DNA from: Pseudomonadota bacterium
Lineage (GTDB): Bacteria; Pseudomonadota; Zetaproteobacteria; Mariprofundales; Mariprofundaceae
Assembly: GCA_002401635.1 (NCBI GenBank)
Contig: NVTQ01000028.1
Coordinates: forward strand, 16,283-21,989
Length of the DNA: 5,707 nucleotides
Reading direction: 5' to 3'
Shown: positions 1 through 5,313 of the stretch, in pieces
Numbering within the stretch: position 1 is the first letter of the stretch
Layout: every line of letters starts with the position of its first letter
Position numbers and translations under genes: made by a program
Notes under the pieces: generated by a model
What the model was told of the DNA's origin: nothing
Database searches by the model: none
What the model saw: only the letters and a program-made list of their open reading frames with translations

Positions 1-1207
1 GTCCAAAAATGAGTGAATCACCAATATTCATAGGAGGTAACATAACGGATTGACGCATAATATCGATATTCATGCATAACGGCCCATAAAGCACTGTATC
101 TTCTGCTACACCATCAAGCTGGCGTGTTGGCGTAATCGGATGATTATACCAAAAACCCGTAAACAACAAATTCACACCTGCATCAAGAACAACAGAACGC
201 CTACCATCAGGCATACGTTTATTGGCAACCACCGATGTCACCAAAATCTCAGCATCATCCACCATAGCGCGACCACTTTCTAAAATAAGACGAGGTCTAC
301 CTTTGCCCTGCATATCTCGCTCACGCGTGGCATCATTGAGAGCCGTGCAAATCGCTTCTGCATATTGATCAATGCTTGGTACCACCTGCTCTGGTGGTAA
401 ATAGCTCCCCTGCAATGAATTCATTGAAGCAAAACCGCCACCAATATCAATGCTTTCAATATGACAGCCTGTTTGCGCCTCTACATCATTCATAAAACCA
501 CACATAATGTGAATTTGTGCAGCATAAGCTCTAGGGTCGAGTACAAAAGTGCCTAAATGACTGTGTAAACCTGCTAAATTTAAGTATTCGCTATCACCTA
601 AAATACGTGCCGCATCCATGGCTTGACCTGATTCAATATTAAAACCAAAGCGACTCCAAGGCTCGGTGAACCCTGTATCAAAATTCAAACGCATGGTGAC
701 ATTCACCTGTTTTCCCGCTTGTTTGGCAACATCTTCTAAGACATACAACTCATCAAGGTTATCCAAATGAATACGCGCACCCTCTTCGACAACACGCTCA
801 AGAATAAAACGCTGTTTATGTGGACCATTAAAAAGAATATGCTCAGCAGGCACACCCAGCGAGCGAGCTTTTTCATATTCAAATGCAGAAACCACTTCTG
901 CCCATGCGTCTTCTTGATGGAACGTGCTACACACCGCCCCCAAATAATTGGTTTTATAGGACCAACTATATGTCACTGATGGATAACGCGTTTCAAAAGA
1001 GCGCAATAATTTACGCACATTATTACGCAATCGTTTTTCAGAAAGAATAAATAGTGGCGAACCATATTTTTCCAATAATGGTGCAATCGCCACACCTTCA
1101 AAACTATCTTGATGCTGACTATGGCTTACGCTGCCAAATTTATTCATCGCGCCCATACGGTGCGGGGTAAGCGTTGGTTTGCTCCAAACTTGTTTACTTT
1201 GCGTCAT
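1..1207 (-). CDS. PLP-dependent decarboxylase, LysA/ornithine decarboxylase-like (fold type III), 3' end beyond window
   Basis: Open from the ATG at 1207 to the window edge (402 codons, no stop), so the C-terminus is missing. The protein reads as a group IV (alanine-racemase-fold) amino-acid decarboxylase. Visible motifs are SYKTN with the likely PLP-binding Lys85, HSHLG at 215-219, the phosphate-binding DIGGGF at 254-259, ESGR at 310-313 (EPGR in most LysA) and GPLCMNID at 375-382. In LysA the last motif is C-E-S-G-D; here Cys378 and Asp382 are kept but the Glu is Met379, so the substrate is probably not meso-diaminopimelate. A GGAGAG Shine-Dalgarno lies 5 nt before the ATG. The start overlaps the end of the ATP-grasp gene by 14 nt, which indicates coupling. 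The expected reaction is alpha-decarboxylation of an amino acid in the cytoplasm. The gene pair recalls BtrK/BtrJ (carrier-bound glutamate) and also the decarboxylases of exosortase-associated loci. The fold is certain; the substrate is unknown. Confidence 0.92.
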   Translation of the reverse strand, partial: MTQSKQVWSKPTLTPHRMGAMNKFGSVSHSQHQDSFEGVAIAPLLEKYGSPLFILSEKRLRNNVRKLLRSFETRYPSVTYSWSYKTNYLGAVCSTFHQEDAWAEVVSAFEYEKARSLGVPAEHILFNGPHKQRFILERVVEEGARIHLDNLDELYVLEDVAKQAGKQVNVTMRLNFDTGFTEPWSRFGFNIESGQAMDAARILGDSEYLNLAGLHSHLGTFVLDPRAYAAQIHIMCGFMNDVEAQTGCHIESIDIGGGFASMNSLQGSYLPPEQVVPSIDQYAEAICTALNDATRERDMQGKGRPRLILESGRAMVDDAEILVTSVVANKRMPDGRRSVVLDAGVNLLFTGFWYNHPITPTRQLDGVAEDTVLYGPLCMNIDIMRQSVMLPPMNIGDSLIFG

Positions 1208-2291
1208 TGTTTCTCTCCATATTGGCTCTAGGTGCATAACTGCCATGCATAGACATGGACTCAAATGTGTTTAAATCAATCACTGTTTCTTGCGCATAAC
1301 GAATCATCATCATGCCCACTTTTGCTGGGGTAAATTCAGGTTTATTGCCTAGGATCAAATCCACCAAACCCGCTGGCAAATTGCTTCCTGCTTCAGCAGC
1401 AAGATAAATCCATGCAGGGAATCGCGGATTAATTTCAATCAATAAATAATTACCATCAGGCTCTTTTAGCATTTCAACTTCAAGCGGACCTGCCCATTGC
1501 AGTTCATGCGCAAGCTTTTCAGCATCTTCTTGTAATTGTTTATTATCCACCGTCACACACGACCATGCTTTGCCTTTATCTGTGACGGCCTGTTTACGCA
1601 TCATCACAGAGCCCAGCAATTTACCTTTACCATCACCCACCGCAGTTAAATTCACTTCATGACCTTTTACATAACGTTGCACCAATACGGGGTAGCCCCA
1701 ACTGGCAGCAATATTTCGAAAGGCTTCAGCACCTTCATCCGCATTATTTACAATCGTTGCATCATAAAATATACCTTTCACCACCATGGGATACTTCCAC
1801 CCGTCATCATGGCATTGGTAAAAGAAATTGGCACTGGTAATGGTTTTGGTTTCTGGATAACGAATGCCCGCATTACGAGCCAGTTCGCCCAAGCGATCTT
1901 TGTTACGATCACGCAACTGGGTCACATCTGGAATCAACATGCGAATACCCAAAGCTTCAAATTCATGATGCAAGCGGCTAAAGCTTAATAATTCTGCATC
2001 CAAACATGGAATGAGCACATCAATATTTTCTTGCTCTTGTATATATTGTATACGTTCCATCAGTTGCTGCTCGCCAGCGGATGGATAAGGCAATAAATAA
2101 GACACATCGGAAATCTCTTGCAGATAAAGACCCGCGTCTAAAACATCATAACCCAAACCAATAATTCTGATGTTATCACCGTGCGCTAAACGCAAACAGC
2201 GTGCAACTGCAAGCCCAGGGCCTGGATTGTCGGGCTTGGCATTCATGCCTGTAACAGCAATCGTTATAAGTTTTTTGCTTTGCTTACTCAT
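1194..2291 (-). CDS. Stand-alone ATP-grasp ligase (CarB/PylC-like)
   Basis: This 365-residue protein has the layout of an ATP-grasp carboxylate-amine/thiol ligase. A Rossmann-like pre-ATP-grasp region spans about 8-120, with ITIAVTGMNAKPDNPGPG at the N-terminus. The ATP-grasp fold follows: Lys131 and Lys172 (PMVVKG) are likely nucleotide contacts, QRYVKGHEVN at 205-214 holds the hinge glutamate, and LEVEM (270-274) plus EINPRFPAW (286-294) supply the Mg-binding Glu and Asn and the Arg. All catalytic positions that I can judge are intact. Such enzymes make an acyl-phosphate from a carboxylate and couple it to an amine or thiol. The start overlaps the TetR-PqqD stop (ATGA, 4 nt) with no strong ribosome site, so translation is probably coupled. 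The next gene starts inside its 3' end. With the PqqD-domain protein upstream and the decarboxylase downstream, a role in attaching an amino acid to a peptide or carrier protein is plausible but inferred. It has no biotin carboxylase or CarB partner domains. Confidence 0.92.
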   Translation of the reverse strand: MSKQSKKLITIAVTGMNAKPDNPGPGLAVARCLRLAHGDNIRIIGLGYDVLDAGLYLQEISDVSYLLPYPSAGEQQLMERIQYIQEQENIDVLIPCLDAELLSFSRLHHEFEALGIRMLIPDVTQLRDRNKDRLGELARNAGIRYPETKTITSANFFYQCHDDGWKYPMVVKGIFYDATIVNNADEGAEAFRNIAASWGYPVLVQRYVKGHEVNLTAVGDGKGKLLGSVMMRKQAVTDKGKAWSCVTVDNKQLQEDAEKLAHELQWAGPLEVEMLKEPDGNYLLIEINPRFPAWIYLAAEAGSNLPAGLVDLILGNKPEFTPAKVGMMMIRYAQETVIDLNTFESMSMHGSYAPRANMERNNDAK

Positions 2292-3094
2292 ACAAGCACT
2301 TTACGCAACTGCGCTGCAAACTCTGTAACATCTCTCTCTGCATCATTGCGACTCACATCAAAATCAGACTCAATTGCCGTGAGCAAGCCATCGGCGTTGC
2401 TATGTTTTTGTAAAAAGCGGAGCACATATAACCCAACAGCGTTGGAGGTAAAGCTACGACCGCTTTCTGGGTCAAAAACAAAACCACTATCATTCAATGC
2501 CAAGCGCTGAAGAAGCTCCTGACTGGGGAAGGTCTCTGTTTGATTCGCCTCTTTTTCCCAAGGTAATTTGTTCATAAGCAGCTCCTTATATTGACCACGT
2601 TGTGAGCTTTCTGGATCCCACGCACGGTATATTGATTGCAGCAGATGATCGGTTAATGCATCTGCTGTTAAAGATTCTGACAAACCCACTGTAAGTTCAA
2701 TATGGGTATGCAAAAAACGTCTAAATTGAGTACGAACATATTCAAGTTGCTCACGCAAATAAGGTGTATCCATCGGATGGCAACACAAAAAACTCAAAGC
2801 CACCTTATCATTCAATAGTTTCTGTATTAGTTGATGTAAGCTATACCGTCCTGAAGGGGCCGTTTGAAGCATAAACCGTAAGTATTCGCCTCTACTATCC
2901 AACCAAGCTGACATCATGCTTTCTTTAGAAGAGAATAGTCGAAACAATACCCCATCAGAAACATCTGATTCTTGGGATACTTTTTTGGTTGTCAAAAAGG
3001 CTAATTGATCTTTTTGTGCAATACGATCAATTGCTTTGAGAACCTGATGATGGCGCTTCTTAGCTGTTTCAGTTTTGAATAGTAAGTCAGACAT
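2288..3094 (-). CDS. TetR-type HTH protein fused to a PqqD-like (RRE) domain
   Basis: I take the ATG at 3094 (268 residues). A TTG at 3106 would add MIRH in frame, but it has no ribosome site either. In the 268-residue numbering, about 15-60 is a TetR/AcrR HTH: LTTKKVSQESDVSDGVLFRLFSSKES matches the family pattern of T..(I/V)....VS.G.L(F/Y)..F.SKE. A helical ligand-domain-like middle runs to about 185. The final 75 residues (LLQRLALNDSGFVFDPESG onward, through GLYVLRFL to DVTEFAAQLRKVL) follow the PqqD pattern, the winged-helix fold used as a RiPP recognition element. The protein is therefore probably a DNA-binding regulator with a peptide-sensing or peptide-binding tail. Other readings are that the HTH has been repurposed, or that the PqqD part serves the ATP-grasp enzyme as a substrate adaptor. 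There is no Shine-Dalgarno before the ATG; the start overlaps the stop of a 20-codon leader frame. It is followed by an ATGA overlap with the ATP-grasp gene. Confidence 0.85.
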   Translation of the reverse strand: MSDLLFKTETAKKRHHQVLKAIDRIAQKDQLAFLTTKKVSQESDVSDGVLFRLFSSKESMMSAWLDSRGEYLRFMLQTAPSGRYSLHQLIQKLLNDKVALSFLCCHPMDTPYLREQLEYVRTQFRRFLHTHIELTVGLSESLTADALTDHLLQSIYRAWDPESSQRGQYKELLMNKLPWEKEANQTETFPSQELLQRLALNDSGFVFDPESGRSFTSNAVGLYVLRFLQKHSNADGLLTAIESDFDVSRNDAERDVTEFAAQLRKVLV

Positions 3095-3149
3095 GTGGCG
3101 TATCAAAAATGAAAGTAATTACTTTCACAAGCTTTTTTAAATCACCCAT
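3087..3149 (-). CDS. Putative 20-aa leader peptide coupled to tetR-pqqD
   Basis: An ATG at 3149 stands 8 nt after AAGGAG, the best ribosome site in this operon. It opens a 20-codon frame beginning MGDLKKLVKVITF and ending DTPHV. Its TGA overlaps the TetR-PqqD start in ATGTCTGA, 8 nt shared. The downstream start has no ribosome site of its own, so this small frame may exist to feed ribosomes to it. The peptide is short, basic then hydrophobic, and resembles no family I know. It could be a coupling or leader peptide, a peptide substrate for the PqqD domain (a long shot), or a chance frame that contains the operator palindrome. Conservation of the frame in relatives would decide. Confidence 0.45.
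   Translation of the reverse strand: MGDLKKLVKVITFIFDTPHV
3110..3127. promoter_or_regulatory. 18-bp perfect palindrome, candidate TetR operator
   Basis: TGAAAGTAATTACTTTCA is perfectly self-complementary and lies 15 bp upstream of the TetR-PqqD ATG. TetR-family regulators usually bind short palindromes near their own gene, so autoregulation by the encoded HTH protein is likely. The site lies downstream of the probable promoter and inside the small leader frame, so binding would act as a roadblock. In the RNA it would pair as a hairpin with almost no loop, so a DNA role is more likely than an RNA role. Confidence 0.6.
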
Positions 3150-3157
3150 ATTGCATA

Positions 3158-3163
3158 CTCCTT
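3158..3163 (-). promoter_or_regulatory. Shine-Dalgarno AAGGAG of the operon
   Basis: The plus strand reads CTCCTT, which is AAGGAG on the coding strand. It is spaced 8 nt from the ATG at 3149 and 63 nt from the TetR-PqqD ATG at 3094. It therefore serves the small leader frame and not the regulator directly, and this is the main support for that frame. Confidence 0.6.
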
Positions 3164-3177
3164 AACATCTAGCTTAT

Positions 3178-3183
3178 AGTATA
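3178..3183 (-). promoter_or_regulatory. Candidate -10 box of the tetR-pqqD operon
   Basis: The coding strand reads TATACT here, in an AT-rich stretch. Transcription would start near 3171, giving a short leader before the AAGGAG. I see no good -35 hexamer at 16-18 bp, so this is only a candidate; other TATA-like hexamers lie nearby. Confidence 0.3.
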
Positions 3184-3220
3184 TAAATAACACCATTTAT
3201 AATATGCTTAAAGCAATGCT

Positions 3221-3226
3221 TATAAT
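3221..3226 (+). promoter_or_regulatory. Candidate -10 box of the glutaredoxin-like gene
   Basis: A perfect TATAAT lies 42 bp before the ATG at 3269. A TG three bases upstream of the box gives a near extended -10. The -35 region is AT-rich but has no clear TTGACA. Just upstream lies a small inverted repeat, TGCTT-A-AAGCA (3205-3215), between the two divergent transcription units. Confidence 0.45.
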
Positions 3227-3268
3227 CTGCTATCTTGCAGCCCACTATTGCATATTTGAGGTATTACC

Positions 3269-3667
3269 ATGATTAAAGCCATTTTATTAAAGATTTTCCG
3301 CGAAGGGGTGGGTGGACTGATGGCGTTTGTTAGCTTTTTAACCAGCCCGCGTAAAATTAAACGTTCGCAAGAAGTCCAAAATACCATTAACGAACAAGTG
3401 AAGTCCATGTCTATGTATCAATATTTCGCCTGTCCATTTTGCATTAAAACACGTCGCACCGTACACCGCTTAAACATCCCATTGGAATACCGTGATGCGC
3501 AGGTTCGTGGTGGTGAACATCGCAACACATTGGAAAAAGAAGGTGGAAAAATCAAAGTGCCATGCTTACGCATTGATGAAGGCGAAAAAAGCACATGGTT
3601 ATATGAATCCAAAGATATTGTCGCATACCTTAACCAGCAATTTGATACGACATCCAAAGCATCATAA
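3269..3667 (+). CDS. Glutaredoxin / GST-N-like thioredoxin-fold protein with hydrophobic N-terminus
   Basis: This 132-residue protein is preceded by GAGG 7 nt before the ATG. Residues about 47-125 form a glutaredoxin-like domain. It has a CPFC active site (Cys55, Cys58), a KVPCL loop with the expected cis-Pro98 and an extra Cys99, and YESKDIVAYL at 112-121, the glutathione-contact end of the GST-N/glutaredoxin fold. About 45 extra residues precede it. The first 25 are hydrophobic with a few charges (ILLKIF...GGLMAFVSFL) and are followed by a basic patch (SPRKIKRS), which suggests a membrane anchor or membrane-associated helix with the domain in the cytoplasm. It is probably a thiol-disulfide oxidoreductase or glutathione-dependent reductase; its substrate is unknown. 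It is divergent from the tetR-pqqD operon, and a functional link is not shown. A mobile element begins 14 bp after its stop. Confidence 0.85.
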   Translation: MIKAILLKIFREGVGGLMAFVSFLTSPRKIKRSQEVQNTINEQVKSMSMYQYFACPFCIKTRRTVHRLNIPLEYRDAQVRGGEHRNTLEKEGGKIKVPCLRIDEGEKSTWLYESKDIVAYLNQQFDTTSKAS

Positions 3668-3681
3668 CGACACCTGATTAC

Positions 3682-3885
3682 TATAGTGATTCATAAATTG
3701 ATTTACCTTAGAAAAAAGCATTCATCTAAATGACACTTCATTGTTTAAAAACCCTCACCCCAACCCTCCCCCTCAAGCGGGAGAGAGAGAGGGAGTTTAG
3801 TCCCTTCTCCCACTTGAGGGGAGAAGGTTAGGATGAGGGGTGATATGGGTAAAGAATAGGGTAAATCAATTGCTGAATGACTATA
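3682..3885. mobile_element. 204-bp Correia-like MITE (MITE 1)
   Basis: The ends are inverted repeats of about 25 bp: TATAGTGATTCATAAATTGA at the left (3682 on) against the complement of the sequence ending at 3885, with three mismatches. TATAGTG ends with a TA target are like the Neisseria Correia elements, which are moved by IS630-type transposases. It has no coding capacity. The middle holds a separate GC-rich hairpin repeat. It sits directly behind the glutaredoxin-like gene and may act as its transcript end. Its right TATA is shared with the next element. Confidence 0.75.
3751..3841. repeat. GC-rich inverted repeat (CCCTCACCC...GGATGAGGGGT type)
   Basis: The arm ACCCTCACCCCAACCC... (3751 on) pairs imperfectly with ...GGTTAGGATGAGGGGT (ending 3841), with shorter hairpins inside such as CTTCTCCC/GGGGAGAAG (3805-3827). 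This composition and layout match a hairpin repeat that I know to be widespread in proteobacterial intergenic regions. It lies inside MITE 1, so it is either the cargo of that element or was inserted into it. As RNA it would fold strongly and could stop or stabilise transcripts. Confidence 0.7.
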
Positions 3886-4046
3886 GGGCACCTCGAAAAA
3901 CCTCACTATTTCGTCAAAATTGCTCTTTTTGCCCCTGCCCGCGTTGGATAAAAAGAGAAATAGCGTTGCTATTACTCATTTCATCACGCCTTGTCATGAA
4001 CGAAAAATAGCGGCGCTTGACTCGTGCGAGGTTTTTCGAGGTGCCC
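3886..4046. mobile_element. 161-bp MITE with perfect inverted repeats (MITE 2)
   Basis: GGGCACCTCGAAAAACCTC (3886-3904) is repeated perfectly in inverted orientation at 4028-4046. TATA stands on both sides (3882-3885 and 4047-4050), which is consistent with a 4-bp target duplication, or a TA duplication with longer repeats. There is no protein-coding capacity; an open frame that crosses it continues into unrelated DNA. It looks like an internally deleted insertion sequence. I cannot name the parent family with confidence. Confidence 0.8.
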
Positions 4047-4086
4047 TATATGTTATGAGACAGGGGATAATATTTCATTCTTTACG
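4047..4086. other. Short spacer between MITE 2 and IS110
   Basis: About 40 bp remain between the second MITE and the repeat half at the IS left end. No gene or recognisable site is visible. The stretch 3668-4308 as a whole has no protein gene and is accounted for by the two MITEs, the nested repeat and the IS110 leader. Confidence 0.5.
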
Positions 4087-4090
4087 TCAT
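4087..4090. repeat. TCAT core at left IS110 junction
   Basis: TCAT occurs here and again at 5310-5313. With one copy and the IS removed, the flanks join as ACGTCATTCCCGCG, the start of the dispersed hairpin repeat found to the right. This supports the assigned junctions. The actual exchanged core may be only 2 bp within it. Confidence 0.5.
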
Positions 4091-4105
4091 CCTATGCTTA
4101 GGTCA

Positions 4106-4288
4106 GGCGCTAATTCACGTTAAATTTATTATCGTGAGTGATTAGCACCGAAGACAGGACACACTATAATTCGTCATTCGTGTTTGAACACCGTCGGGAA
4201 TGTAAGTACCTGTCTTTTATTGAGAGCAAAGCTGGACAGTTCATAAGGTGATCGAACCTGCATTAAGGATTGCGAGCTAGAATCTCAA
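4106..4288 (+). ncRNA. Putative IS110 bridge RNA
   Basis: The non-coding leader of the IS holds three stem-loops in a row by eye. The first is GCTAATTCACG (4109-4119) with CGTGA...ATTAGC (4133-4146). The second is AAGACAGG (4151-4158) with CCTGTCTT (4209-4216), enclosing a loop of about 50 nt. The third is TTGAGA (4220-4225) with TCTCAA (4283-4288), containing inner pairs AGCT/AGCT and CAGTTC/GAACcTG. A short 5' hairpin followed by two stems with large internal loops is the plan of the IS621-type bridge RNA (target-binding then donor-binding loop). The boundaries and fold are not computed. The location between left end and transposase is the one known for the IS110 group. Confidence 0.5.
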
Positions 4289-4308
4289 ATTGGTGAAGGA
4301 GGCTGAAC

Positions 4309-5280
4309 ATGAATAAATTTGTAGGGATTGATATTTCAAAGCAGACATTTGATGTTTACTTTGAAGACTCTGGACGTAGCAACCATGTGAATTTAAAACA
4401 AAGCCCTGAAGGCTACAAGCTATTGCGCCAGCTTATTGGTGAGGATCGTATTTGTGTGATGGAGGCAACGGGTAATTACCATTTAAAACTAGCTTATGAT
4501 CTTCATCAAGCAGGCATCAAAGTCGTTGTTGAAAACCCGCTAAAAGTGAAACGTTTTTCCCAAATGAATCTGCAAAGGACAAAAACAGACAAAGCAGATT
4601 TAAAGATGATTTATAATTATGGAACCGTCATCTTGGCATCAGGTGAATATCATTTATGGGAGCCTAACAGTGAGGATATAGGTGAATTAAAACAATATGA
4701 TACAGTTCGTAACCAGCTCATAAAACAACGTACATCATTGAGCAACACTGAGGAAGCCTTAGGGGCTCTTACTGGCTTAAATGAAGATGTTTCAGCGATT
4801 TTAAGGGATATGATTGAAACCATTGAAAAAGGTATTAAACAGCTTGATACAGGTATGTTGGTGTTGGTTAAAAAGCATCATAGTGACAGCTTTGATTTGG
4901 TCACAAGCGTACCGGGGATAGGTCCTAAAACAGCGACAATGATGATTTGTTTAACGGATGGATTTCGTAAATTTTCGCACGATAACGTGAAACAATTTAT
5001 CAGTTATATAGGCATGAGCCCTCGGACTTTTGAATCAGGAACGAGCGTCAAAGGGAATGCCCATATTAGCAAGGTAGGTAACGGCAGGGTGCGCTCATTA
5101 TTTTATATGTGTAGCTGGACAGCCAAAACAAAGAATCAACAATGTGTCGATTTATACAAGCGCTTGGCTGCAAAAGGTAAGCCTGAGAAGGTGATCAAAG
5201 TCGCCATTGCACACAAGTTAATCCGTCAAATTTTTGGAGTCATCAAAAGCGGCGAACCCTTTTCTAAGGAGTATGCTTAA
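4309..5280 (+). CDS. IS110-family transposase (bridge RNA-guided recombinase)
   Basis: This 323-residue protein is preceded by a strong AAGGAGG 6 nt before the ATG. The N-terminal RuvC-like DEDD domain shows GIDISKQ (Asp8), VMEATGNY (Glu52) and RTKTDKADL (Asp94 and Asp97). A helical middle follows. The C-terminal Tnp_20 domain has the helix-hairpin-like SVPGIGPKTA (200-209), then YIGMSPRTFESGTSVKG with the likely catalytic Ser243, and ISKVGNGRVRSLFYMC (253-268). The length fits the family and there is no frameshift, so the enzyme is probably functional. It should cut and rejoin donor and target at a short core, guided by the RNA from the upstream leader. Confidence 0.96.
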   Translation: MNKFVGIDISKQTFDVYFEDSGRSNHVNLKQSPEGYKLLRQLIGEDRICVMEATGNYHLKLAYDLHQAGIKVVVENPLKVKRFSQMNLQRTKTDKADLKMIYNYGTVILASGEYHLWEPNSEDIGELKQYDTVRNQLIKQRTSLSNTEEALGALTGLNEDVSAILRDMIETIEKGIKQLDTGMLVLVKKHHSDSFDLVTSVPGIGPKTATMMICLTDGFRKFSHDNVKQFISYIGMSPRTFESGTSVKGNAHISKVGNGRVRSLFYMCSWTAKTKNQQCVDLYKRLAAKGKPEKVIKVAIAHKLIRQIFGVIKSGEPFSKEYA

Positions 5281-5313
5281 TGGGTAAATTACTTGACGCT
5301 AAGCACAGTTCAT

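Larger units (their letters stand above)
4091..5313 (+). mobile_element. IS110-family insertion sequence
   Basis: The transposase occupies 4309-5280, with about 218 bp of non-coding DNA on its left and 33 bp on its right. The ends are inferred. Outside them the sequence reads ACGTCAT | TCCCGCG, the core of a dispersed repeat. TCAT occurs at both junctions (4087-4090 and 5310-5313), so the exact cut is ambiguous by up to 4 bp. Near the ends are imperfect inverted repeats: TATGCTTAG (4093-4101) against the complement of CTAAGCACA (5299-5307). Length is about 1223 bp. The transposase is intact and the leader is preserved, so the copy may be active. IS110 elements lack classical terminal repeats and move as circles through a DEDD/serine recombinase guided by a bridge RNA. 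Confidence 0.7.

Noticed and set aside
1659..1988. Open frame of 109 codons on the plus strand
   Set aside because: It lies wholly opposite the ATP-grasp gene, whose motifs are unambiguous. The same reasoning removes the plus-strand frames at 767-979 and 2280-2510.
3092..3106. TTG at 3106 as the start of the TetR-PqqD gene
   Set aside because: It adds only four residues and has no ribosome site at the proper distance. The ATG at 3094 overlaps the leader stop and fits coupling better.
3220..3677. Open frames overlapping the glutaredoxin-like gene on both strands (3220-3408, 3418-3657, 3492-3677)
   Set aside because: They are shadows of the gene at 3269-3667, which has the ribosome site and CPFC motif.
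3920..4123. Open frame of 67 codons on the plus strand
   Set aside because: It starts inside MITE 2 and runs across its end into the IS110 leader, with no ribosome site or family resemblance.
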